Position numbers and translations under genes: made by a program. DNA of 64,000 nucleotides from Blastobasis lacticolella. Its lineage: Eukaryota; Arthropoda; Insecta; Lepidoptera; Blastobasidae. The notes under the pieces were generated by a model. It did not search any database, had not been told where the DNA came from, and saw nothing but the letters and a program-made list of their open reading frames with translations. The stretch spans positions 12,398,001-12,462,000 of the forward strand of contig LR990050.1 in the NCBI GenBank assembly GCA_905147135.1. Direction: 5' to 3'. Positions within the stretch are counted from its first letter, which is position 1; each line of letters opens with the position of its first letter. Below are positions 32,531 through 43,500 of the stretch, piece after piece.

Positions 32531-33256
32531 ATGAAGACAAAGAAACCAGGAAGAAAAAATCTAGTATCAATCATGAGTCAGAAACAGAAAAAACAACACA
32601 AGCCTAAGATGCATCAGATGGTGGCCGTGACAGCGAGAAACACCCGACCAGTGCCGGTGCCGGCGAACATCACAACCATGACCGAAGAGCTGCGGAAGCT
32701 ACCTTCAGTAGAGAGTGCCTGCAGGATGATCCCTTCCGACACGAACTACGCAAGAGAGGACACAAAGGAAGACCACGCCGACGAGAATCTGGAGACTTAC
32801 GAAACCGAAGACATAGTCAAATCCGAACTTGAAAGGTTTATCGAAATATCGAAGCACTTCTGCAGCCCCTTGCGGCGAACAGCATCCTACATCTGCGAAA
32901 ACGTGCTCGTCTCGTACCCGACTCCTTTCCGATTTGAATACAAGAGAGGCGGCGTAACCACACAGCACATAAAATTCTCTAACCTCACTCTAGAGCCCGT
33001 TTTCGTGAAACTATACAAACTAATTCCAGATTTGGAACAAATGAAGTACATAAATTTGAATTTATCTAGAAGCAAGAGGATACCGCCGGGCCTCTCGTTC
33101 AATTTAGGCTTTGTTTACGACGACGTAGAGGTGAAGCCCTGCTGTAATTCGAAGATGGTCATCGTAGCGCACAGAAAGACAACGACCCCATGCTATCAGA
33201 TATGTGAAATCGACTTAATAATAGTACCACAAAAAGCGAAAATAGTAGAAAATTGA
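32531..33256 (+). CDS. 241-residue protein with an ASH/MSP-like domain, possible flagellar protein
   Basis: The only convincing gene of the window. ATG is directly preceded by an in-frame TAA; a second Met at residue 15 has a similar context. Residues 1-35 are Lys/Arg-rich and low in complexity; 70-100 acidic (EDTKEDHADENLETYETED). Residues about 105-235 have a beta-rich pattern: YPTPFRFEYKRGGVTTQHI, KFSNLTLEPVFVKLYKLIPD, and KRIPPGLSFNLGFVYDDVEV. The asparagine turn (FSNLT), followed by the IPPG.S step, is typical of ASPM-SPD2-Hydin/MSP Ig-like domains found in HYDIN and CFAP proteins of motile cilia. No signal peptide or membrane segment. GC-rich third positions contrast with AT-rich flanks. 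A candidate polyadenylation signal AATAAA is at 33516-33521. The function in sperm flagella is inferred only. Confidence 0.7.
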   Translation: MKTKKPGRKNLVSIMSQKQKKQHKPKMHQMVAVTARNTRPVPVPANITTMTEELRKLPSVESACRMIPSDTNYAREDTKEDHADENLETYETEDIVKSELERFIEISKHFCSPLRRTASYICENVLVSYPTPFRFEYKRGGVTTQHIKFSNLTLEPVFVKLYKLIPDLEQMKYINLNLSRSKRIPPGLSFNLGFVYDDVEVKPCCNSKMVIVAHRKTTTPCYQICEIDLIIVPQKAKIVEN

Positions 33257-33807
33257 AGCAGATTAGTAGATTTTAGAAAAGTTCGCCGTCACGAAAAACC
33301 TGGTTGTCGATACTTGTCAAAATTTGTTAGTAGTGTAGTAAGTGTAGTTTTAGTAATTATGTTATATTTAATTTATTTGCAAATGTTTTTGATAGTCCCT
33401 TATAAATTTATTGTTTTAACTTGCGTTTTATTGAATATAAAGTCTACGATTTTGAGACAGTACCTATACCTAATAACCTAGCTATAGACAGAGATTAAAA
33501 AAAAACCTTACACTCAATAAATACGGACTTTAAATACGAGGAAAACTAACATTTAGCTAGATAACTAAAATGACGCTGAGCTCTTTTTCCTAATTTAAAC
33601 AAAATATATTATGTTTCCATCCATAGAATGAGAGGAAAGCTTGCCCCTGCTGCAACTGAATATGTAGAGTGGTACATGTCCTCCTGTAATACATGCCTAC
33701 ATTCATAATACACATACTCATCTACGGTTTAATGTAAGAAATGTCCAGAAACTCAAGTGTGTTGTAGTTGTGAGGACTAATAATTATATTTTATTAAATT
33801 CAGTATC
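33257..33807. other. 3' UTR and spacer
   Basis: AT-rich; contains AATAAA at 33516-33521. No other frame. Confidence 0.5.
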
Positions 33808-34008
33808 CTAAATTTATAAACAAAAGGCGTGAGAGTAAATCGAAGTATCAAATAGAAGTAATAATCATAAAATAAGGTCAATTTTTGGTAGCACGGGTTT
33901 TGAAAAACGGAGCGACGCGTAACATAAGTAATACAAAAGTGGACTTTATTTTATGAGCAAACCATTCCACTTAAATTTGCTCTCACGATTTTCGCTTCTG
34001 AATTTAGG
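33808..34008. mobile_element. MITE family M2, copy 3
   Basis: Ends CCTAAATTTATAAACAAAAG and CGCTTCTGAATTTAGG are inverted, with the conserved GCGTGAGAG...CTCTCACG blocks inside. The middle differs from copies 1 and 2. Confidence 0.7.
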
Positions 34009-34371
34009 CTACTAAAATTAGTCAAATAAGCTCATAAGATGGTATGAAAGCAGAAAAGACCACACCCTCATTTCCTATCACACACCTGCGATATGTCTTT
34101 ATGCGCTGTCCCAATAAAGACAGCACATCTAAACGTGGCCATACGCAGTTCTTTGCAACAACACGGAAAACAAATCACCGGATAAATATAAACCTAGATC
34201 AATGCCGCCACGTCAAATATTTTTAACCTACAGGATGTTAAAGAATACTCCGTGTATTGTGAATGTTGTTCGTGAAGATATTTGTTACTTAATCCTATTT
34301 ATTTATTTCATGCGCCAACAACTGTTTTTAAATAAATGCAAATAAATACAGCAAACAAGCTGGCCCGCCGC
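34009..34371. other. no gene seen
   Basis: A 60-codon frame at 34044 (+) has no recognisable features. Confidence 0.4.
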
Positions 34372-34552
34372 GACTTCTAACCGGTAGTCCAACCTATAAA
34401 CCTTCGTCTTGAATCACTCTATCTATTGTTGCAAACCGCATTAAAATCTGTTGCGTAGTTTAAAAGATATAAGCGTACAAAAATATACATACCTACAGAG
34501 GGACATACGGCGGGAAGGTACTTTGCTTTATACTACGTAAAAGCAAACAATT
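34372..34552 (-). mobile_element. Helitron family H2, 5' part, inverted arm
   Basis: Complementary over about 180 bp, at roughly 90%, to 35691-35875: ACCGGTAGTCCAACCTATAA, CACTCTATCTATTGTTG and GCGTAGTTTAAAAGAT blocks. Ends with GCTTTATACTACGT, the counterpart of the H2 start. Confidence 0.6.
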
Positions 34553-34659
34553 TTTAATTAAGTGCCGTTTTAATTCAGCCAATTCTATTCGGGAAATGAA
34601 TTAGGTGATAGAATAACGGATTTAGACATTAGTGATTACGTTCTTTCAGGCGACTGAAT

Positions 34660-34805
34660 GTGTAATTATGATTCAATCTGGTCAGATTAACAGGATCACG
34701 GAGGTCGGATGGCAGTCGCTCGTAATTACGTGATCCTGGTTCTGGATCATGGTTAAGGCGGACCCTGGGCACTCGCGCGCAAGAGCGCAACTGGGACATT
34801 AATTC
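34660..34805 (+). mobile_element. SINE family S2, 3' part
   Basis: ATTATGATTCAATCTGGTCA to CTGGATCATGGTTAAGGCGG and GGGCACTCGCGCGCAAGAGC. The tRNA head is missing. Confidence 0.65.
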
Positions 34806-35144
34806 TAATTTTTTTTAGAATGATTATGTTTGCAAGAACATACCTAACCTATACATATTGCAAAAATGAGAGTTCAGTAGAAAGAGTGTGGATTCCACAC
34901 TCTTTTACACTGCAGAAGTAAATAATACTTATAACAACTCATCGACTTGTTTGTTGACTATTTATATAAATACATTAAGTATAATTAATTTATATAATAG
35001 AGAAGACACGTGTAAGTAGATAGGTTGGTATAAATAAACGATTATCAGTGGTATAACTAGCCACACCGTTTTAATATTTAATTGTACCTATTAATATATT
35101 ATTCCCATCATTTTATACCAGAATATGGTGAAATCGTTTCGCCA
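34806..35144. other. no gene seen
   Basis: AT-rich. Contains a short hairpin AAAGAGTGTGGATTCCACACTCTTT at about 34879-34903. Confidence 0.5.
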
Positions 35145-35290
35145 TCATCGAGGGCCCATAACAGTCCACTGCTGCACTCCTCCACATTAGTGAAGTGCAT
35201 TTTCATCTCCACTCTTGTTTGGTTGATCTCCAATTAGCCTGTGGTTGGAGGTGTCAGACGTGAGAATATTCAACAGATGATGATGAGGTG
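35145..35290 (-). mobile_element. LINE 3' end fragment with GAT tail
   Basis: The complement reads GTGGAGGAGTGCAGCAGTGG, ACTGTTATGGGCCCTCGATG, then a short ATGATG tail. Same type as 640-870 and 3115-3285. Confidence 0.6.
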
Positions 35291-35690
35291 CAACTTCTGT
35301 GATTAATCGCCTAATACACTGGACGGGGGTAGACGCCATGACTGCCCATACAATACGCCATGCTGCCTTTGCTTTTTAAAGTTATATTTTTCTCAATTCT
35401 GTATTTCATTCTTATGCAGTAAAGAGTTTACATACATACATACTGCCGGACACCACGGCCAATCATTTACTTACAAGTACATACAAATCTACCGTCAGGC
35501 TTTTTCCCGTAGGGGTAGGAAGAGAGTACATTGTTCCACTTGTCCACACAAGTACAAGGAAATTCTAAGTCCGATTTCGCATACATAAACATCGGTAGGT
35601 TAGCTAGCTGGTGTATTTTAATTTAGGTACCTTCTCGCTGCAATCTTGCAAGTGCCGTCTTCATAATGCCTTAAAAACGGTACTGGATTA
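35291..35690. other. no gene seen
   Basis: Spacer between a LINE tail and a Helitron arm. Confidence 0.5.
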
Positions 35691-35875
35691 TCTATACATA
35701 GTATAAAACAAAGTCGCTTCCCGCCGTTTGTCCCTATGTAACTATGTATGTATCATACATAGCTACGCTTAGATCTTTTAACCACGCAATGGATTTTAAT
35801 GCGGTTTTCAACAATAGATAGAGTGATTCAAGAGGAAGGTTTATAGGTTGGACTACCGGTTGGAAGTCGCAATAT
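35691..35875 (+). mobile_element. Helitron family H2, 5' part
   Basis: Starts after A with TCTATACATAGTATAAAACA and continues AAGTCGCTTCCCGCCGTTTG, ATGGATTTTAATGCGG, GAGTGATTCAAGAGGAAGG. No CTAG-T end follows, so the 3' part is missing. Forms an inverted pair with 34372-34552. Confidence 0.6.
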
Positions 35876-36820
35876 AAGCAATAAAAAAGTATAGGTAGTG
35901 GTAAAGTAGGTGTACCTCTAGTTATTTATAAGTAGGTACACATGATTTTTTAAGTAATTAACGTCTATGTTGGTAACATTTACATCACCCTGTTTCGTTA
36001 AGGAGACCAATTACTGGAAGATTAATATTGTAGGGGAACCTTCCTGTACTTACATACATTTTGTAAGTTATACAACAACCTGATCTATAATTATTATAAT
36101 TGATAGATGAATGAAACATTGTATGTACTCATGCGTATGGAGTAGGTTCAATTAAATGGTGCCTACCGCCATCTAGTACGTGGCTCTGGAACTTTTTTCT
36201 ACTTTGGTAGTCAGGTTTGCTTGATAAGTTGTCGTACAAGACTCGTTGTCTCATGTAACAGGTTTAGCTGTCTTTTTGAAACGTCAGCATAAATGTAGAT
36301 GTCGTTGTTGATTTATAAGATAAGGCAAAGGCAAGGTACGTTACGACTAATAAGACCATGGTTACGATTCAACTATTATATTAAAGAGCAATAGTATATA
36401 TGATTATGTGGGGAAGGAATATCAGTAAGCTAATGCTTAGCCAAGCAAAAATATTTAGGTACCTATCCACCCGTGTTACAAACTGCATTTCAAATGGTTG
36501 CACAAAATATCTAGTTACTCACCATTTTCCAAATGACTACCGCTTTACAATTTGCCGGAAACCAATCTAACAAACAGGTGCCATTCTTTTCTGTCTAAAT
36601 GAAAAATTGACGACGCCTGTACAAATTATAATTCATTTTATTTTAAAGTCACATTGCTAACATTATATTCGAAGGCGTTCTCTTACTTGTCATCCAGATT
36701 AAGGGAAACTATGTGAAATTAATTACATACAAGTCACCAAATTACACATGAAAACTTGAAAAAGTTTGATCGGTAATTAAGGATTTGATCAACTTTATGG
36801 CTTAGATAGCCAGGTAGAGT
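35876..36820. other. no gene seen
   Basis: AT-rich. One GCCATCTAGTACG motif (about 36169) resembles the GCGCCATCTA motif in M1 and S1 repeats. Confidence 0.5.
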
Positions 36821-36839
36821 ACTAGAGTCAGCTGAAAAG

Positions 36840-37290
36840 TAAACGGACCTCTACTACGTGGGGTACTCTCGTAACTCATTAATAAAACAATTTACATGTA
36901 AAGTAATTTATTTACTGCTTTTCGAATTATTCTCTATTAAATTTTAAACATTTCATTCAGTCAAACCATTTTTGTAAACATGAGGTCCATTGGTCTGAGT
37001 TTTTCACGTCCTGGTTGAAAGTTGTCTAGGCCTTTTCTGCCCCGAAAATGTTAAAACATTCATCAAAGCTTTTTATTTTTTTGAAAAATTAAGTAATCGC
37101 ATAGCGCCAGTTCTGGACTATGTGCGGGATGGTCACTAGCTCTATCTTTTCAGACGCTAAAAACAACACTTTATCTTATTCGCGGTGTGTGCCGAAGCAT
37201 TGTCATGGTGCAATAGGATGCGATTTCTTGGTCGTTTTCCCTAACTTTTTCAGAGACACTGGATAATGGAGGGGTAACTCTCAGAATGAA
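36840..37290 (-). pseudogene. mariner-like transposase, C-terminal fossil
   Basis: Across frames on the minus strand: RILLHHDNASAHTANK, ASEKIELVTI, HSPELALCDYLIFQK, IKSFDECFNIFGAEKA, TTFNQDVKNSDQWTSCLQKW, FDXMKCLKF. HHDNASAHT and SPELALCDY hold the second and third catalytic Asp of the mariner D,D34D triad. The order and length fit the last third of a roughly 345-residue transposase. Several frameshifts and stops show it is long dead. The N-terminal DNA-binding part was not found. Confidence 0.8.
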
Positions 37291-37449
37291 CTGTATTTTG
37301 TTCGTGCGACTAGGATGGTGCAGACATTATCATCATTATCATTCATTTCATCAGATTCATATTATGGCTACATTTTCTTAAAACAAAAAAGTATACTTAA
37401 TTGAATGATACGTCAAAGTAAAAATACTGGAAAAATTTCATAAGTACAT

Positions 37450-37712
37450 TAAAAATGTATGGCTTAAAAATTCATCTAAATTGTAGAAAGTATTGTCCGT
37501 TAATATAGTTTTGAGTCGTGACTGGAGCCATTATTTCTCACACTTACACACTCGTTATTTCTTTAATGTCATCGGGAAGTTTGTTATACAATTTCGGTCC
37601 CATAACAGGGTCCTTGGTGACCAGCGCAATCCGTGTGTCGGTTACACGTGTAAACGAACCCCCATTATGAAAACGAGCACAATCGTCTTTTCGCGTTAAT
37701 TCCATTTTTGCT
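37450..37712 (-). pseudogene. LINE reverse-transcriptase C-terminal fragment (CR1/Jockey type)
   Basis: Minus-strand reading: KMELTRKDDCARFHNGGSFT, DTRIALVTKDPVMGPKLYNK, LPDDIKEITSV, then after a frame change WLQSRLKTILTDNTFYNLDE, FLSHTF. The LYNKLPDDIK and FY.LDEFL motifs correspond to YNKIPDTI and YYKIDDYV of the insertion at 25621-25925. Confidence 0.75.
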
Positions 37713-38155
37713 ACGGACGATGAACTTCAACTTGTGATAAAAAACAATTGACACGCGATTTTCCGGCAATTTGTTTTAATCAATAATTGAGTTTATTATG
37801 TTTTAAGAAATGTAACATTCAAAATTCTAACATAAATGAGCGACCAGGAGCGCAGTACTTTCAGTGTGCTCTATGTAGTACAAAAGTTTAAATGCATACG
37901 ACGCCACAATTAATTGGCTTCGTAATAAAAACCGAAAAAAATATGGAAAAATAGTAATCGGATACATTAAAAAATAAGCTGTCGTCCAATTTAATAAGGT
38001 TCAAAGAATATAGTTATATATTTTTTAAATCTCTTGGCTCAACTGTATGCATATTATTAAAGTACCACTGTTTTATTTGCTCTTGGCTGTTGATCAAAGG
38101 CGTTGCACATGCCCTAAAAAAATATAGCGGACATTTACCATAAAAATAAATATGC
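37713..38155. other. no gene seen
   Basis: AT-rich spacer. Confidence 0.5.
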
Positions 38156-38359
38156 TTGGACAAATTCACATAGCGCCATCTTGCCTCAAAATAAGCAAAG
38201 CTTGTGTTATGGGTTTTAGATAACTGGTAAACTAATTATATACTTTATAGTTTTTTATATACATACTACAGCCACACCTGTAACAGAAACTCAAACTCAT
38301 CATTTCAATTTCTGCTAGGCCAGGAATCGAACCCAGAACCTCGGGTCGCTTAGGTCGTC
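38156..38359 (-). mobile_element. SINE family S1, head partly deleted
   Basis: TGGACAAATTCACATAGCGC to AATCGAACCCAGAACCTCGG; about 30 bp of the tRNA-like head (A-box side) are missing before TTAGGTCGTC. Confidence 0.8.
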
Positions 38360-39639
38360 CATAAATAAATTATTAACTTTATGTTATAATAAAAAAAAAT
38401 CTGATACAATTTAGACGTAAACGGGACGTAAGATGTAGCAATGTCTCCCTCATTCGTTTTCCCCAGAATTAAAATTATTAAATAAGTAGGTGTCTGTCAG
38501 TCGCCGGTGCTGGTATTCGAAAATGACCGCACTTGATTGTACTGGGACCAAATTACTGACAGGAGCAGTTCTGTTATCAAGCCGAATATCGTTCTGGTAT
38601 CGTTCTGGAATTACACTACCTATTCTTTTCGATGTAAATCTCATGAAAGGCCGAATCAGATTAAAACTAAATAAGGAAAAACCTGGTACACGAGAACGAG
38701 ATAATCTATATATTAGTGGTAATTGAGATAAGTAATTGAGTCTCAACCAATGGCTTCGTCCCTACTTTTTGGATCGGAAGAATAAATAATTCACTCTTAC
38801 ATAATCATAATCATATTTATCATTAATCATTATATCTGTAATGTTTTCACGGCTAAAGTACTGTAACGATTATAATAAAAAGAAACTACGAATCCATCGA
38901 TTACACTGCTTTCAAAAACAAAAAAGTGCGTTATAATCGGTCCTAGACGACTACAGTTATCTACAAACCTATTTATTTATCCTATTATATAAACAATATA
39001 TCGGATATTTATTCCTGAACGCCATATACAGACATGGATTTCATTATGGTGCCTTGGATCGTTGTTTCCACACTAGTTGTTTAGTACAGAAAAATATTCG
39101 CAATAGTTTGTTTTGTCAGGACACTAGGCACCGTTAGCGCTATGTGGGCCACGCGACGCCACGCGCTCAGAATGTTGAGAGCTGCGTGCACGTCGCGGAA
39201 CCTGCTGTTCTACGAACAGACATGGCAGGCATGCTACCACAAAGCAGGCAGAACTGCTACTGGTAGCCATCTTGCTATGTCACACGTGTGCGATTCACGT
39301 AATTCTCTTGTAATTTTACGTGTAATAATATTACCGTAATGAGTGGTCATAGCTGGTACCTACAATGACAGTGATGTCAAGTGAAACGAGACACTTAGTT
39401 AGCTTCTATAGCTATATTATAATAATGGCTATAAGTTTAAAAATTGATTTAGGATTACAATGTAACCAGGAAGATTACTCCCGTTTTCTGTTTTCTGCAC
39501 ACTAAAGGATCTAAGCCAAAAATCCAAGTTTAATGTAAAAAGCTGGATAGCATAACTATTCTGTTATAGCAGCGGAAAGTGGTCCGATTACCTCATTGTT
39601 AGATAACAGGGGTTACAGTTATTAAGTCTAGGCGATCCG
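38360..39639. other. no gene assigned
   Basis: A pair of overlapping frames at 38450-38746 and one at 39142-39339 (+), the latter GC-rich at its start, have no recognisable family. No repeat identified. Confidence 0.4.
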
Positions 39640-39960
39640 GGGGCCGTGAGTCATTGTTGCATGATCGCGCGGCATGACGCGAACGCCTCTAACGGGAGCT
39701 TTCCATCTCGGGCTGCGCTCGCGCAGGCTGCCCGCCAGGATAACGGGATCACTCCCTTCGGTTTCGGTTTCGAGGGCTTTCGATTTCGACTCTTGTCGCC
39801 GTTACCCGACCTCCAGCCCGGCTTGCGTCACCTCCAGTAATCGGGTTTTAGAAAATGAAATTCAGACCGCTCGTGTCCTTCTTTATATGGCCAAGTTATG
39901 CTCTTTTGAGTCCCTGGCTCATTGGCGGTGATGGCGCGTCCTCGCGGCGTGGGCGCAGCT
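39640..39960. promoter_or_regulatory. GC-rich segment
   Basis: Markedly richer in GC and CpG than the surrounding sequence (GATCGCGCGGCATGACGCG start). Open on several frames because of composition. May belong to the same regulatory or exonic island as 40495-40790. Confidence 0.3.
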
Positions 39961-40494
39961 TTTGCGTAAATAATCCGGCGCGTTTTCGTTGAGCTGAGTT
40001 CGAAGGGCGGTGCTTTGCAATTTTCTGGATTCCGTTTCCTTATATTTACCTGAACTTAATACAATTAGATAGACAATTTCGACGCACTCCATTTAATGTC
40101 GAGTATAGTTTAGTCTGTAATCGCTACAAAAGTATGTATTAAGAGTTCATTGGTTCTAAATTTCCGGTGTGTAGTAGTATAGTACTCCGGAAATTGAGGC
40201 TTCGCTTCAAACATACGTTTACATTATGCAAGTACCTACTCACTTACAATATTCTCAGTATGATAAAATTACGTTGATGTTACTTGTACGAATTATTTTT
40301 ACAAAAGTTATTTTCGTTTTCCAAGAAGCCGGTGTGAGGCAACTAGTACCTACCAAATTTGTGTAATTTACAGCCCTCTCAAAACTTCTGATTTACAATT
40401 CAATTAAGCATTCAAAATGTAAGTAGCCAACAACCGTGTTAAAGACAAAATCCGTATTCTCGCGAAGCAATGCTAAGTAACCCTCAAAAATCTC
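39961..40494. other. no gene seen
   Basis: AT-rich spacer between two GC-rich segments. Confidence 0.4.
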
Positions 40495-40790
40495 ATCTCA
40501 TCTCACGGTTAGTGCGCCCGCGCGCGCGTCTGCGCCATTTTCCGAAGGCTTGCGAAAATATTCCGGGAGTAAGCGAGAGGTGTGTTTTCCGGCTGCCGCG
40601 GGAAAGAGAGGCGCAATGCTGCGGTCGAGGTCAAGGAACCGCAAGTGGGTCGGCTTCATCCTTCCACAAGCAAGCACGTCTACTGCGCAGGCGCTGCCGT
40701 GGCTGTTGAACTTGACGCGCCCGCCCCGCGCATGCCCCGCGCCGCCCCGCGACCCCCCGCGCCTCTCCTGATGCAAAAACACGGTTTTCA
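40495..40790. promoter_or_regulatory. CpG-rich island, candidate promoter or first exon
   Basis: Dense CpG (GCGCCCGCGCGCGCGTCTGC; GACGCGCCCGCCCCGCGCAT) against an AT-rich background. CTGCGCAGGCG resembles an NRF1 site and GCGCCATTTTC an E2F/YY1-type site. On the minus strand a 97-codon frame ends inside CTAACCGTGAGAT, which could be a splice donor. Overlapping frames on both strands reflect composition; I do not call a CDS. Confidence 0.4.
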
Positions 40791-41844
40791 ATATAGAACG
40801 CAGTTTGAATTCTCATTCTTTTCATTGTATCGCGAATAACCTTATGAATGGCATGTTTTTGTTTTGTGTGTCGCTTGCTTACATTATGCCATAAGTATGA
40901 ACAATACCTGCTGGTAATTATACTTCGTTTAGGTTCGACATTTATAATTATGGACGCCAACTCTGTAAAAGATTGTTTATAATATGTCGTAGGTAAGTTA
41001 TAGATAACACAGGTAGTTTCAGAACAGAACTTATGAAATAACTGAATCTTTACCTACATCTGTCATGAAATAACTAACATAAAATATTTTATAAATTACT
41101 GATCTCGTAACTTTAGATTCTGAGTAAAATATACTTAACTCATGTTATGGAGACCATAAATTTATCTAACAGTAGCTGTACTGACACTTTTATGAGAGTT
41201 AAATCGCTTTTGACTCTAATTAAGTTAATAATAATATACGGTAAGTATAACAAATGAGTGTGCTATATACCTAACTATATACACACTCCTTATAGTAATG
41301 TCATATGACTGTACAGGTGAGTGATGTATAGCTCAATAAAAATAGTCCAGCGACCGTCCATTAAATTATAGAATAGCTACTACTCGTTCCGGTCTAACCA
41401 AGCACGAGTGACGCAACTGCCAAAATGGTCACCAGCGGTCATTTCACTTTGGCCAACTTACGTGAGAGGCCGGAATAAGTGCCAGCTGTCCTCTTCTACT
41501 GACTATAAACCCCCCGGGTGTGACAGAGAAGGAAACATCGAGCCTAGGTTGGAGTACATTAATTCCCTTTCTGGTTTGTTGTGGGCCCCTCTAAACACGA
41601 TTGGCTCTCACAGCGATTCGAAGAATGCCATTTTTACTTATGTTTGTGCGTGAGAACAGAATAGGTAATGGCCTATCTCTTTATTAATAGGACTGTTACC
41701 CAAAGTAAAAGGGGAAGTTGCATCTACTACATGCACGTGCATAACGAGTACAACCGTGGCTGCCAGAGACAACTTGTGTAAGAATGAAAAGGCTCTCGTG
41801 CGCAGCTTGGGGAATGGGGATACGTGAGAAATAGGTCACTAAAT
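40791..41844. other. no gene seen
   Basis: AT-rich. An 81-codon frame at 41408-41653 (+) has no recognisable features. Confidence 0.4.
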
Positions 41845-42000
41845 CTGACGGTATGAGGAGGCCCAAGAAGCGTTCGATATATATCTTAGAGTCAGATGCG
41901 AGGGCCAAGGACGTGAGAAAGCTGAAGATAGGGCGAAGTGGACGAAAAAGAGCATTAAAGTGGACCCTGGAAGTGGCCTGCTAGGGCATGTTTGAAAGAG
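41845..42000 (+). mobile_element. RTE-like LINE end (R-B), degraded
   Basis: Frames give RRPKKRSIYILESDARAKD and EDRAKWTKK-like pieces, ending KVDPGSG. Corresponds to 5029-5211. Confidence 0.6.
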
Positions 42001-43093
42001 AACTACGGTGCAATTTGCACAATATATATTTTAAAAAAGTACTGTTAGACTTGGCTTTACCTTAGATCTCATATATTTGTACGGGAGAGTCACGAGACTT
42101 GACGAATTTTGACATAAAAATATTTTTTATAGGTCATTTTTTCTTGGTCAAATAAGTGGCCCGCTATTTTATGAAAATTTTGGTCCTCTCGCTCCTTCAA
42201 CGTCATCCAAGCTGGTTTAACCACGTTTAAATTCACTCAGCCATCTAAAATGTTTCTGTCGTAAATGATGATGCAGAAATCCCGTAAGCAGCGTACAAAT
42301 CGTATTTATTTTAGTTAGACAAAACACTATTTAAATACAAAAAAAAATACATAATAACGGCTTGATACTAAATTTTTCTCATTAAAAATACTTCAATTTT
42401 GACTCACTAAAAAGCGTGTTAAATAAAATTAGGACTTCAAAATATGTAGTTGAAATTTTGAATGATAGCCATCAAACCATGTGCACATACGTTCTAAATT
42501 TTTTAATGATTAGGGCTGGCAACTGAATTTCTGAACTGGCAAAAACTGAACTGATCATTCTACACTATGTCATCTAAGTTGGCCACTGACAATCATCATC
42601 ATTGACCTTAGACATCTATATAGATGATTTAAACAGCGTCACTGTAAATGGTACGGCACTTTTTCTGACTTCTGTACCATAGCGAATTCCATGTGATTAT
42701 CAACTGTCAAATTCAGCCCATTGCGATAGAACAGCCCCGCAGGTACATGACATCCCGCCTACGTATGAATTACGCATTATGTGGGGAAGTTCCCGTTCGA
42801 TTAATTTTCTATTTGTTTGTCATAATGGTAGTATAGAGCAACCTAACCCGTCCGCAGTTGCCGGAAAACCACCGATGAATCATGTAAAAAGCCTGACCTA
42901 GAATATACCAATATTTCTGTGGATTATACATAAAATACGTATTTAGATTTTTGTAGATTATAAACTACTTTTGGTTGTCGTGCTCTACTTGTCTTTTTCT
43001 ATTACGTAGGATTGTGATCGGCAATAGGTTGATAACTTGATCACTTGGTATCTCCTATATGACAAATGATTTAGTAGATAATCGTAGATATCG
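42001..43093. other. no gene seen
   Basis: AT-rich spacer, no repeat recognised. Confidence 0.5.
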
Positions 43094-43500
43094 AATGAGC
43101 CGTTTTCCAATAGGTATCTAAAGCATTACTAATCACTCGATAGATGGCGCCGCCAACAACAAAACAATTATCAATTTGACCGAGTCAGTTCGTGTCATGG
43201 ACGCTAGAATCAAGAATAAACGTAATTTTAATATGAAAGGTTTGTATTAAAAAGGCACATAGTGTCTACTTGAATAAATATTTATTTTTACATTTTTTTC
43301 AATCTTTAAACGTTATGTTTATATTAATAAACTGTTATTTTTAAGTGTAATATTAGTTGACAACATGATTGTGGCAGTGATGTCATGACATCACTGCCAC
43401 AATCATACAGATTTAAAAAATAAGTACCAATATTGTGGGAGCGCCATCTATTGGTGCTTTTTGAAACCAACTGACAATACCTACTGGAAAACTCCTCATT
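43094..43500 (+). mobile_element. MITE family M1, copy 2, with a perfect internal palindrome
   Basis: Same ends as copy 1 (AATGAGCCGTTTTCCAATAG; CTACTGGAAAACTCCTCATT). Inside, 43365-43406 is an exact 42-bp palindrome (arms ATGATTGTGGCAGTGATGTC plus A), absent in copies 1 and 3, which have only one arm. Confidence 0.8.

Noticed and set aside
40498..40960. several overlapping frames of 73-109 codons on both strands
   Set aside because: Low stop density from CpG-rich sequence; no single frame is favoured.
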